DNA of 64,000 nucleotides from Falsiroseomonas sp046052145 (GTDB lineage: Bacteria > Pseudomonadota > Alphaproteobacteria > Acetobacterales > Acetobacteraceae). Below, piece by piece: positions 16,877 through 25,023 of the stretch. Location: positions 1 to 64,000 of the forward strand of contig JBJOMW010000017.1 of NCBI GenBank assembly GCA_046052145.1. Direction: 5' to 3'. The notes under the pieces were generated by a model. It was not told the DNA's origin and searched no databases. It saw only the letters and a program-made list of their open reading frames with translations. Position 1 is the stretch's first letter. Every line of letters begins with the position of its first letter. Position numbers and translations under genes: made by a program.

Positions 16877-17275
16877 TCACGACATCCGTTCGATCAGCTC
16901 GATCTTGTAGCCGTCCGGATCCTCGACGAAGGCGATGATCGTGGTGCCGAACTTCACGGGCCCGGCCTCCCGCGTCACCTTGCCGCCGCCGGCGCGCACC
17001 GCCTCGCAGGCGGCCTTCACATCCGGGACGCCGACCGCGAGATGGCCGAAGGCGGTGCCGATCTCGTAGGTCTCGACGCCGTAATTGTAGGTCAGCTCGA
17101 TCTCCGCCTGGCCTTCCTTGTTGCCCTCGCCATAGCCGAGGAAGACCAGCGTGTACTTCCCATCCGGCACGTCGCGCCGGCGCAGCTCCTTCATACCCAG
17201 CAGCTGCGTGTAGAAGGCCACGCTCCGATCCAGGTTACCGACCCGGAGCATGGTGTGCAGGAACCTGCCGGTCAT
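16877..17275 (-). CDS. gloA: lactoylglutathione lyase (glyoxalase I)
   Basis: A 132-residue metalloenzyme of the vicinal-oxygen-chelate fold. It isomerises the hemithioacetal of methylglyoxal and glutathione to S-lactoylglutathione. The two beta-alpha-beta-beta-beta repeats are visible, with the first metal His in RFLHTMLRV, a Glu in IELTYNYG, the second His in GHLAVGVPD, and the last Glu in GYKIELIER. Short length and absence of the extended loops fit the Ni-dependent bacterial type. Its ATG overlaps the lpxI stop by 4 nt, making it the last gene of the lpx run, an unusual but compact placement. Confidence 0.95.
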   Translation of the reverse strand: MTGRFLHTMLRVGNLDRSVAFYTQLLGMKELRRRDVPDGKYTLVFLGYGEGNKEGQAEIELTYNYGVETYEIGTAFGHLAVGVPDVKAACEAVRAGGGKVTREAGPVKFGTTIIAFVEDPDGYKIELIERMS

Positions 17276-18147
17276 CGCGTCTCTCCTTGTGCCGTCACAA
17301 AATGATCGGGGCGGATCGCGATCAGGAACAGCCCCGCCGCCTCTGCCGCCGCCAGCGTCTCTGACCGGTCCACCACCAGCGTACCGGCCTGGCCAGAGCG
17401 CGCCTCGATGGCGATGCCGGCCAAGCCAGCCGCGGCCGCGCCACGAACGGTCTCCGGGCCGATCGTCGGCAGGTCGGCCCGAATTTCCTGCTGCGGCTTC
17501 ACCAGCTTCACCAGCACGCCGCCCGCGCCATCCCGGCGCAACCCGGCGCAGCGCGCGAGCAGCGCATCGGTTCCCTCGATCGCCTCGACACCGAGCACGA
17601 GCCCCTGCTGCACGACGCAGCCCTGCCCCACATCGGCCGCCCCGAGCGCCCGCGCCACCGCGATGCCACGGGCGATGTCGGCGCGCGCCTCCGCATCCGG
17701 CGTCCGCGCGGTGAGCGGCCCTTCCGGCACCAGCAGCTCCCCCAGCAGGTCCTGCGGGCCGAGCGGCCGGAAGCCTTCCTCACGCAGCACGCGCAGCACG
17801 GCCGACAGCAGCCCGTCATCGCCGCCGAAGATCGCCCGCCGCCCGAGCTTCGCGACCAGCCGGACCCCCTCCGCGTCGAAACGGAAGGACAGCAGAGAGG
17901 GCCGCGCGACGCGCCCGGCCATCACCAGGTCGCGCACGCCATAGCCCCGCAGCACCTCCAGCATGCGTCCGATGCGCCCGAGCGGCACGACCTCATGCGG
18001 GAAGCGCGCGTAATGGGCGGGCTCAGCGAAGCCCTCGATCAGGATGCAGATGACCGGGCGGCCCGCCTTGGTCGCAGCATCGGCCAGGCGGAGCGGCATC
18101 GTGCCGCCGCCCGCGATCAACCCGAGCGGCTCGGCCGGGGCCGACAT
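17272..18147 (-). CDS. lpxI: UDP-2,3-diacylglucosamine pyrophosphatase LpxI
   Basis: A 291-residue DUF1009/LpxI enzyme that hydrolyses UDP-2,3-diacylglucosamine to lipid X in lipid A synthesis. It replaces LpxH in most Alphaproteobacteria. Family landmarks are the N-terminal LGLIAGGGTMPLRLADAA and the C-terminal block with KPQQEIRADLPTIGPETV, AGLAGIAIEA and a Asp-rich linker region GGDDGLLSAVLRVL. It abuts lpxA with no intervening base and overlaps gloA by 4 nt. lpxB, which often follows in this order, is not present in the window. Confidence 0.93.
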   Translation of the reverse strand: MSAPAEPLGLIAGGGTMPLRLADAATKAGRPVICILIEGFAEPAHYARFPHEVVPLGRIGRMLEVLRGYGVRDLVMAGRVARPSLLSFRFDAEGVRLVAKLGRRAIFGGDDGLLSAVLRVLREEGFRPLGPQDLLGELLVPEGPLTARTPDAEARADIARGIAVARALGAADVGQGCVVQQGLVLGVEAIEGTDALLARCAGLRRDGAGGVLVKLVKPQQEIRADLPTIGPETVRGAAAAGLAGIAIEARSGQAGTLVVDRSETLAAAEAAGLFLIAIRPDHFVTAQGETR

Positions 18148-18996
18148 TCAGGCGGCGTCCTGGTCCTCGTCCTCGGCCGCGCGGCCGAAGGGGCACAAGC
18201 CGTGCCGCCCGCGCTCCCGCGCGAAGGCCAGCAACTCGGCCACAAGGGCATTGCCTGGATGGGCGGCGGCGATGGCCTCGATCTGCTCCTCGGGGCGGCC
18301 GCCGCGATAGAGGTCATGGACGGCGCGCGCCAGCACCATCACCCCTTCCTTGCTGAGCCCGGCCCGACGGCGCAGCGCGATGGTGTTGAGCCCGTGCAGC
18401 TTCGCGCGATAGCCCTTGGCGCGGCCGAAGGGCAGCACGTTGCGCTCCACCCCCGACATGCCCGCGACCAGCGCCATGCGGCCGATGCGCACGAATTGCT
18501 GCACGGCCGCGCCGCCCTGGATGACGGCGAAATCGCCGATCTCGACATGGCCGGCCAGCATCACGTTGTTGACCAGGATCACCCCGTCGCCGAGCTGGCA
18601 GTCATGCCCGACATGGGCGACGCACATGATCAGGCAATCGGCGCCGATGCGCGTGATGCCGCCGCCGCTGACGCTGCCGCGATGGATCGTCGCATGTTCG
18701 CGCACGACGGTGCGCGGGCCGATGACGACACGCGTGGGCTCGCCCTTGTAGCGCAGATCCTGCGGCGGCAGGCCGATGGTGGCAAAGGGGAAGACGCGCA
18801 CCCCGGCGCCGAGATGCAGATGCCCGTCCAGCACGACATGCGCGTCGAGCACGACGCCTTCGTCGAGCACGCAATCGGGGCCGACGATGCAGCCCGGCCC
18901 GATCCGGCAACCGGCGGCGATGCGCGCGCCGGGCGCGACGATGGCGCCGGGGGCAATGATGGCGGCGGGGGAGACCCCCTGGAGCGACTGGTCCAA
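18148..18996 (-). CDS. lpxA: acyl-ACP--UDP-N-acetylglucosamine O-acyltransferase
   Basis: A 282-residue left-handed beta-helix acyltransferase that performs the first step of lipid A synthesis, adding a hydroxyacyl chain to UDP-GlcNAc. Hexapeptide repeats (IAPGAI, VAPGAR, IGPGCI and so on) fill the first 190 residues. The catalytic histidine is in the AHVGHDCQLGD stretch, and the C-terminal helical part (HGLNTIALRRRAGLS onward) is typical. The C-terminus has an acidic extension (EDEDQDAA). It follows fabZ by 7 nt and touches lpxI directly, so it is clearly operonic. Confidence 0.97.
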   Translation of the reverse strand: MDQSLQGVSPAAIIAPGAIVAPGARIAAGCRIGPGCIVGPDCVLDEGVVLDAHVVLDGHLHLGAGVRVFPFATIGLPPQDLRYKGEPTRVVIGPRTVVREHATIHRGSVSGGGITRIGADCLIMCVAHVGHDCQLGDGVILVNNVMLAGHVEIGDFAVIQGGAAVQQFVRIGRMALVAGMSGVERNVLPFGRAKGYRAKLHGLNTIALRRRAGLSKEGVMVLARAVHDLYRGGRPEEQIEAIAAAHPGNALVAELLAFARERGRHGLCPFGRAAEDEDQDAA

Positions 18997-19003
18997 AGGG
19001 GCG

Positions 19004-19489
19004 CTACTTGTCGAGGATCATCGCGGAATAGGTGGCCTCGGCGACCACCTTGCCGTCGACCTTGGCCTCGGCGCTGAACTTCCAGATCGAGCCGCGCTGC
19101 TTTTCCTTCACCACATGGATGCGCAGCTGGTCGCCGGGCACCACGGGCTTGCGGAACTTCGCGCCCTCGACCGTCATGAAATACACAAGCTTGCCGGCGG
19201 CGGAGGGGCCGAGCGTCTCCACCACCAGCACCGCCGCGGTCTGCGCCATGCTTTCGATGATGAGAACGCCGGGGAAGACCGGATGGGTCGGGAAATGGCC
19301 CTGGAAGAAGTTCTCGTTGATCGTGACGTTCTTGATGCCGGTGGCAGAGTGGTTCGTGCGGATGTCCACGACCCGGTCCACCAGCAGGAAGGGGTAGCGG
19401 TGCGGGATCGCCTGCATGATGCGGGCGATGTCGCAGGCGCCGAGCGCGGCGTTTTCCGTGGCCGTGGCGCTGTCGGCGTTGGCGTCCAT
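19004..19489 (-). CDS. fabZ: 3-hydroxyacyl-ACP dehydratase FabZ
   Basis: A 161-residue hot-dog fold dehydratase of fatty acid elongation, which also balances hydroxyacyl-ACP supply for lipid A. The active-site histidine lies in GHFPTHPVFPGVL and the acidic residue in IESMAQTAAV; the central IPHRYPFLLVDRV is diagnostic. I chose the ATG at 19489, preceded by GAGGGGG at good spacing; upstream ATGs would run into lpxD. About 20 residues at the N-terminus are an unconserved Ala/Asn-rich extension. It sits between lpxD and lpxA in the classic order. Confidence 0.97.
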   Translation of the reverse strand: MDANADSATATENAALGACDIARIMQAIPHRYPFLLVDRVVDIRTNHSATGIKNVTINENFFQGHFPTHPVFPGVLIIESMAQTAAVLVVETLGPSAAGKLVYFMTVEGAKFRKPVVPGDQLRIHVVKEKQRGSIWKFSAEAKVDGKVVAEATYSAMILDK

Positions 19490-19520
19490 CGTTGTCCCCC
19501 TCGTCACCCCGGGCCCTTCA

Positions 19521-20558
19521 TCACCCCCGGTCATCACTGCGTCCAGGCTTCTGGCCCATGCGCCGCAGCGCGGCGAAGGCGCGCAGAGTCTCGCGCGCCG
19601 GCCAGGCCGGGCTGCCGACAAAATCGGCGCCGGCCGGCACGTCACCCATGACGCCAGCCTGCGCGCCAACCCGCGCGCGATCGCCGATGGTCAGGTGACC
19701 CGTAACACCGGCCTGCCCGCCGAGCTGCACGCCGTCACCGAGCGTCGCCGAGCCGGAAATGCCGACCTGCGCCACCACGACGCAACCACGACCGGTGCGG
19801 ACGTTGTGGCCGATCTGCACCAGGTTGTCGAGGCGCGTGCCCGCGCCGAGCACGGTGTCGGCCTGGCTGCCGCGATCGATGCAGCTATTCGCGCCGACCT
19901 CGACGAAATCGCCAAGGATGACGCGGCCAAGCTGCGGCATGGTCTCAAAGCGACCCTCGGGCGTCACGGCAAAGCCGAAGCCTTCCTGGCCGATACGCGC
20001 ACCCGGATGCAGCACGACGGCGCGGCCGGCGATGCAATGGCTGAGCGTGGCATGGGCGCCGATGCGGCAGCCCTCGCCGAGCACCACGCCCTCCCCCACC
20101 ACCGCATGCGGGCCGATCACCGAGCCCGCGCCGATCTCGGCGCCCGCCCCGATCACGGCGAAGGGCCCGACCTCGCAGCCCGCGCCGAGGCGTGCGCTTT
20201 GGTCCACGGCGGCGCTGGGATGGATACCGGGCCGCGGCGCCGGCCGGGGATGCAGCCGCGCGGCGATGCGCGCGAAGCCCAGATAGGGCGTGGGGGTTAT
20301 GATTCCGGCGACGCCCTCCGGCAGCTTCGCGGCCAGCTCGACGGCCAGCACCACAGCGGCCGCGCCGGTCGTCGCAAGCTGGCTGGCATAGCGGCGGTTG
20401 TCGAGGAAGGAGACCTCCTCCGCCCCCGCGCCCGACAGCGGGCCGACACCGCGCACCACCCGCGCTGGGTCGCCGCGCAATTCGCCGCCGGCCAGTGCGG
20501 CGGCCTCCGCCAGCGTCAGCGGGGGACCAACCGGGTGGAAACGCGGATCCGCGGCCAC
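19521..20558 (-). CDS. lpxD: UDP-3-O-(3-hydroxyacyl)glucosamine N-acyltransferase
   Basis: A beta-helix acyltransferase of about 345 residues catalysing the third step of lipid A synthesis. The N-terminal uridine-binding domain has PLTLAEAAALAGGEL and the EEVSFLDNRRYASQL segment. The hexapeptide-repeat domain holds catalytic-type histidines in QIGHNVRTG. The likely start is GTG at 20558, which gives the family N-terminus (ADPRFHPVGPPLTL) 10 nt after the ompH stop; upstream in-frame sequence is proline/arginine-rich and lies inside ompH. The C-terminal tail after ETLRAFAALRRM is short. Confidence 0.95.
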   Translation of the reverse strand: MAADPRFHPVGPPLTLAEAAALAGGELRGDPARVVRGVGPLSGAGAEEVSFLDNRRYASQLATTGAAAVVLAVELAAKLPEGVAGIITPTPYLGFARIAARLHPRPAPRPGIHPSAAVDQSARLGAGCEVGPFAVIGAGAEIGAGSVIGPHAVVGEGVVLGEGCRIGAHATLSHCIAGRAVVLHPGARIGQEGFGFAVTPEGRFETMPQLGRVILGDFVEVGANSCIDRGSQADTVLGAGTRLDNLVQIGHNVRTGRGCVVVAQVGISGSATLGDGVQLGGQAGVTGHLTIGDRARVGAQAGVMGDVPAGADFVGSPAWPARETLRAFAALRRMGQKPGRSDDRG

Positions 20559-20568
20559 GCGCGGCCGC

Positions 20569-21378
20569 TCAGTTACGAGCAGCCGGCGCCTGCTGCGCCG
20601 GCCGGGGCTGGGCGGCGGCAGGTGCCGGGGCGGGCGTGGGCGCAGGCTGGCGCTGCGCACCGGCCGCGGGCGCCTGAGCCGGGGCTGGCATCTGCCCTTC
20701 CGGCGGCAGGTTCACCTGACGCAGCACGCGGTTGAGCTGGGCCGCGACCTCGTCGGTGATGTCGAAGCCCGGCTCGTTGAAGATCACCAGCTGGCGCGGC
20801 ACGACGAAGTTGATGCCGCGGCTCTGCGCGACCTGGGTGATGACAGCCCCGAGCGCCTGCTCGATCTGCTGCAGCCCGACCTGCCCCGCGGCCTCGAGCG
20901 CCCGATTGCGGTCGCGGAAGACGGCCTGGGCCGCGCTGATGCGGTCCTGCAGCGCGCGCTCGCGCTCGCGGAGCGTCTCAGGCGGGAGCGTGGCGCGGGC
21001 AGCGGCGAGCGTCTGCTGTTCCTCCCGCCAGCGCAGCTGCTCGCGCTGGAGGTCCTCGTTCAGCCGGGCGCGGCGCCGTTCGATCTCCTCGCGCACCTGG
21101 TTGAAGGCGGCGGAGAGGCGGTTGACTTCCGGCACGTCCACCATCGCCAGGACCGCTGCCGGCGGACGCTGCCCGGCAGCGGGGCGCTGCTGGGCTTGCT
21201 GGCCCTGCTGGGGCGGGCGCTGCTGCTGCGGCGGCTGCTGCGCGCCCTGGGCAGGGCGCTGCTGCTGCTGGCCCGGGATGAACCATTCCTGACTCTGCTG
21301 CTGCTGCGCCGGCGCCTGGCCAGGAACCAGCAGCAGGAGAAGGGGAAGGCCAGGCAGGAAGCGACGGAGGAGCATCAC
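20569..21378 (-). CDS. OmpH/Skp family periplasmic chaperone with Gln/Pro-rich insert
   Basis: A secreted protein of about 269 residues. The signal peptide is hydrophobic (LPGLPLLLLLVPGQAPA). Residues about 25-70 are strikingly rich in Gln and Pro. The Skp-like core (about 78-225) has the predicted long coiled coil (VREEIERRRARLNEDLQREQ and REREALQDRISAAQAV-like stretch) and ends in ITDEVAAQLNRVL. A second Pro/Ala/Gln-rich tail follows. Skp binds unfolded outer-membrane proteins in the periplasm and passes them to BamA. It lies between bamA (20 bp upstream) and lpxD. Usual family members are about 160-220 residues, so both low-complexity regions are extra. Confidence 0.88.
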   Translation of the reverse strand: MMLLRRFLPGLPLLLLLVPGQAPAQQQQSQEWFIPGQQQQRPAQGAQQPPQQQRPPQQGQQAQQRPAAGQRPPAAVLAMVDVPEVNRLSAAFNQVREEIERRRARLNEDLQREQLRWREEQQTLAAARATLPPETLRERERALQDRISAAQAVFRDRNRALEAAGQVGLQQIEQALGAVITQVAQSRGINFVVPRQLVIFNEPGFDITDEVAAQLNRVLRQVNLPPEGQMPAPAQAPAAGAQRQPAPTPAPAPAAAQPRPAQQAPAARN

Positions 21379-21398
21379 CTTGGGGTTCCCGCAAAAGG

Positions 21399-23747
21399 TC
21401 AGAAGCGTGTGCCGAAGCCGAAGCGGACCAGCTGGGTCTGGTCGTAGGATTGCTTCACCACCGCCTGCGCGACGTCGATGTTGATCAGCCCGAGCGGCGT
21501 GCGCCAGGAAATGCCGACGCCCACGCCGACGCGCGGATCGGCATCGTCCACCACACCGGGGCCCGTGACCGGCGTCTGCGACAGCGAGCCGACATCCACA
21601 AAGGCACGGCCCAGCAGGCCGAGTTCCGACGGCAAGGGCAGCGGGTAGCGCAACTCCGTGGACTGGGTCCAGATCAGCCGCCCGCCCAGCGGATCCTGGT
21701 CGGGGCTTGAGAGGTCGCGCGGGCCCGCACCGGCGAGGCGGAAGCCGCGCAGATTGTCGCCACCCAGGAAGAAGCGGTCGATGATGCGCTCATCGCGATC
21801 GCCCCAGGGCTCCAGCAGGCCTGCCCCGGCCTGCACCACGAGAACGAAGTCCCGATCACCCAGCACGCGCTCGAGCGGGAAGTAGAAGGCGACGTCACCG
21901 CGCAGGCGCACATAGGACACATCGCCGCCCAAGCCCGCGACATCGGTGCCGACGCGCGTGATGTAACCAGACCGCGGCTCGATGCGGCTGTCGCGCACGT
22001 CGTAGGCGAGTGTGGTGCCAACCTGCGAGAGCAGCGTCTGGCCGGCCTGCTCCCGGATGAAGCGGCTGGCATCGACGCGTACGTCGAAGATATCGCGCTG
22101 GACGAGACTGTAGGCCCAGGATTGGCGAACGCGCTCGTTGAACTCATAGCCAGCGCGAAGCACGGTGCCGTAGCGCCGCTCGGAATAGGACGCGACCTCC
22201 TGCAAGTCACGCTCGAGGTAGAAGAGGTCGAAGCCCGCCGCGAGGTTGCGGTCGAGGAAGGCGGGGTCGGTCACCGAGAAGTCGAGCTGCTGCCGCCGCT
22301 GCGCCAGCAAGGCCTGCAGGCGCGCATCCACGCCCGAGCCCAGGAAGTTGCGCTCGCGAATACCGAAATCGGCGAGGAAGCCGGCATCGGTCGAGAAGCC
22401 GCCGCCCACCGTGACTTCGCCCGTCGGGCGCTCGACGACGGAGGTGTTGAGAACCGTCCGGTCGGGGCGCGAGCCCGGCTGGGCCTGGATGTCGACATTC
22501 GCGAAATAGCCCAGGTCGCGGATGCGCTGGCGCGAGCGACGAACCTGGGACGCGCTGAAGGCATCGCCCTCCGCCAGGCGGAACTCGCGACGGATCACGC
22601 GGTCCGCGGTCCGGTTGTTGCCGGTGATCTCGATCCGCTCGACGAAGGTGCGCGGGCCTTCAACCACCTCGAAGACGACGCCCACCGACTGCGCGGCGCG
22701 GTCGCGCGTGACGCTCGGGCGGACTTCGGCGAAGGGCACCTGCGCCAGCGCCGGGTCGTCGGTCAGCGCTTCCACCTGCCGCTCGACGGCGTCGCCGTCG
22801 TACCAATCGCCATCCGAGATCCGGAGCGCCGCCTGCAGCCGCGCGACATCCACGCCGCGCATCGTCGACTGCACCCGCACGCTGCCGACACGGTAGCGCG
22901 GTCCCTCATCGATGGTGAAGGTGACGAAGAAGCTCGACCCATCGGGCGCAAGCTCGGCCGTCGCGCCGGTGATCTGCACGTCGGCATAGCCCTGCCGCAG
23001 GTAGTAGCGGCGCAGCAGCTCGCGATCGAAAGCGAGCCGCTCCGGGTCGTAAATGTCAGAGCTGGAGAGAAGGCGGAACCAGGCCTGCTCACGCGTCGCG
23101 ATCACGTCGCGCAGGCGCGAATCCGAGAAGGCGGTGTTGCCGACGAAGTTGATGCGGCTGACCAGTGCCGTCTCACCCTCCGTCACCTCGAACACCACGT
23201 CCACGCGGTTCTGATCGAGCTCGATGATCTTCGGCTCGACACGCGCGGCGAAGCGCCCGCGGCGCGCATAGAGATCGAGGATACGCTGGCGGTCCGCCTG
23301 CGCCTGCTGCGGCGTGAAGACCGCGCGCGGGCGCAGTGTCGCCTCGGCGCGCAGCACGTCCTCGGAGACGCGGCTGTTCCCTTCGAAGGCGACGCGGTTG
23401 ACGATCGGGTTTTCCTGCACCGTCACGCGGATCCGGTCGCCCTGGCGCGCGACGCGCACGTCGCGGAACAGACCCGTGGCGAACAGCGTGCGGAGCGAAC
23501 GGTCGAGCCGGTCGGCGTCGAACGCATCCCCGGCCTGGATCAGCATGTAGGAGCGGATCGTGTCCGCCTCGATCCGCTGGTTGCCGACGATGTCGATGCC
23601 GCGCACGACATCGCCGCGAGTAGGCGGCGAGGCGGCGGCAGGCGTCGCGGCCTGGGCGCGCGGGCGCTGCTGCGCATCGGCCGGCGCAGAGAGGGCGACG
23701 GGGATCAGCGAGCTCGCGACGAGCAGGATGAGGCGGTTGGCGACCAA
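21399..23747 (-). CDS. bamA: outer membrane protein assembly factor BamA
   Basis: The central outer-membrane component of the BAM complex, about 782 residues. After a signal peptide (LILLVASSLIPVALSAPADA) come five POTRA domains (from GIDIVGNQRIEADTI to about residue 410), then the 16-strand barrel ending in a terminal aromatic residue (VRFGFGTRF), the usual outer-membrane signal. The barrel lid motif is visible as FFLGGDNLRGF. The frame is open to 23825, but a TTG at 23747 gives an immediate signal peptide and has AGGGA upstream, so I use it. It lies between rseP and ompH, the conserved order. Confidence 0.95.
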   Translation of the reverse strand: MVANRLILLVASSLIPVALSAPADAQQRPRAQAATPAAASPPTRGDVVRGIDIVGNQRIEADTIRSYMLIQAGDAFDADRLDRSLRTLFATGLFRDVRVARQGDRIRVTVQENPIVNRVAFEGNSRVSEDVLRAEATLRPRAVFTPQQAQADRQRILDLYARRGRFAARVEPKIIELDQNRVDVVFEVTEGETALVSRINFVGNTAFSDSRLRDVIATREQAWFRLLSSSDIYDPERLAFDRELLRRYYLRQGYADVQITGATAELAPDGSSFFVTFTIDEGPRYRVGSVRVQSTMRGVDVARLQAALRISDGDWYDGDAVERQVEALTDDPALAQVPFAEVRPSVTRDRAAQSVGVVFEVVEGPRTFVERIEITGNNRTADRVIRREFRLAEGDAFSASQVRRSRQRIRDLGYFANVDIQAQPGSRPDRTVLNTSVVERPTGEVTVGGGFSTDAGFLADFGIRERNFLGSGVDARLQALLAQRRQQLDFSVTDPAFLDRNLAAGFDLFYLERDLQEVASYSERRYGTVLRAGYEFNERVRQSWAYSLVQRDIFDVRVDASRFIREQAGQTLLSQVGTTLAYDVRDSRIEPRSGYITRVGTDVAGLGGDVSYVRLRGDVAFYFPLERVLGDRDFVLVVQAGAGLLEPWGDRDERIIDRFFLGGDNLRGFRLAGAGPRDLSSPDQDPLGGRLIWTQSTELRYPLPLPSELGLLGRAFVDVGSLSQTPVTGPGVVDDADPRVGVGVGISWRTPLGLINIDVAQAVVKQSYDQTQLVRFGFGTRF

Positions 23748-23874
23748 GGCGGTCTTCCCTGGAGCGTGAGGAGCGATCTGTCCTAGCCGAACCGCCCCTC
23801 CCCCGCCACCCTTGGCGGCGTGCAAGGCGGGTTTCCGCAGGTTTCAGCCGCTTTTCAGCGCGACTCGGCCGCCC

Positions 23875-24990
23875 TTATCCGAGCAGTCCGCCCACCCACC
23901 GAAACAGCCCGAGATTGGTCAGGTCGTTCCAGGTCGCGAAGATGAACAGGCCGATCAGCAGGGCGAATCCGGCGCGGAAGCCGATCTCCTGCGCCTTGGG
24001 CGGCAGCGGCCGCCCCCGGATCGCCTCGGCCGCGTAGAACACCAGATGCCCGCCATCCAGGACGGGAATCGGGAACAGGTTTATCAGCGCCAGATTGACC
24101 GAGAGGATCGCCATGAAGGTGACGAGGCTGGCCAGCCCGAGCGCCGCGGCCTCGCCGGCGATCTTGCCGATCCCGAGCGGCCCGCCGAGATCCTCTGTCC
24201 CGCGCGTGCCGGTCAGCATCTGACCCACCGCGGCCAGGGTCTGCGCGCTGACATCCCAGGTCTGCACCACCCCGCGCCAGAGCGCGCTGGCCGGGTCGAG
24301 GCGCGCGAACTCGGTCGGGGCAGAGCCGACGCCGAGCACGCCGACCGGGCGATCCGTTCCAGGCCGCGCCTGCGGGACGGCAGTGACCGTGCGCTCACGC
24401 CCCTCCCGAAGAATGATGATCTCGACGTTTTGGCCGGCGCGCGACTGAATATGGCGCTGCAACTGGTCGAAGCGCGTCACAGCCTCGCCGTCGAGGGCCA
24501 GGATGCGGTCGCCCGGCAGCAGACCGGCGCGCTCGGCGGCCGACTCGGCCACGACCGTGCCGATGGTGGCCGTCGGCTGCGGCACGCCGATCGTCATATA
24601 GGTCCCGGCGAACAGCAACGCGGCGAGCAAGAAATTCGCCGCAGGCCCGGCGGCCACCACAATGGCGCGGTCCTTCACCGGCTTGTCGTGGAATGTCTCG
24701 CCCGGACGCCACTGGGCCTGCACCTCGGGCGGGGCGTCCTCCGGCGTTTCCTGCCCGTGCAGCTTCACGTAGCCGCCGAGCGGGATCCAGCCGATGCGCC
24801 ATTCCGTGCCGCGCCGGTCGGCCCAGCTGGCAATCGGCCGCCCGAAGCCCACCGCGAAACGCTCGACATGGATGCCGCGCCAGCGTGCCGCCAGGTAATG
24901 GCCAAGCTCGTGGATGAAGACGAGCACGCCGAGCACCACGACGAAGGCAAGAACGGTGCGGAACGCATCGGGCAGGAAGTCCAACGTCAT
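23875..24990 (-). CDS. rseP: RIP metalloprotease RseP (site-2 protease)
   Basis: A 371-residue inner-membrane zinc protease that cuts anti-sigma factors and signal peptide remnants within the membrane. The metal-binding HELGH lies at residues 27-31 in the first membrane segment. A single PDZ domain spans about 130-210 (TIGTVVAESAAERAGLLPGDRI). The third zinc ligand is in the NLFPIPVLDGGHLVFY motif, and a final membrane segment closes the protein. E. coli RseP has two PDZ domains; one is normal in many Alphaproteobacteria. dxr precedes and bamA follows. Confidence 0.96.
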   Translation of the reverse strand: MTLDFLPDAFRTVLAFVVVLGVLVFIHELGHYLAARWRGIHVERFAVGFGRPIASWADRRGTEWRIGWIPLGGYVKLHGQETPEDAPPEVQAQWRPGETFHDKPVKDRAIVVAAGPAANFLLAALLFAGTYMTIGVPQPTATIGTVVAESAAERAGLLPGDRILALDGEAVTRFDQLQRHIQSRAGQNVEIIILREGRERTVTAVPQARPGTDRPVGVLGVGSAPTEFARLDPASALWRGVVQTWDVSAQTLAAVGQMLTGTRGTEDLGGPLGIGKIAGEAAALGLASLVTFMAILSVNLALINLFPIPVLDGGHLVFYAAEAIRGRPLPPKAQEIGFRAGFALLIGLFIFATWNDLTNLGLFRWVGGLLG

Positions 24991-25023
24991 TCTCCTAAGG
25001 CCCGGGTCGCACCGGGTGAGGTC

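Noticed and set aside
20569..21378. Whether the Gln/Pro-rich part of the Skp-like gene is a frameshift or repeat expansion error
   Set aside because: The frame stays open through signal peptide, linker and core with normal GC3, so it is a genuine low-complexity insert rather than an error.
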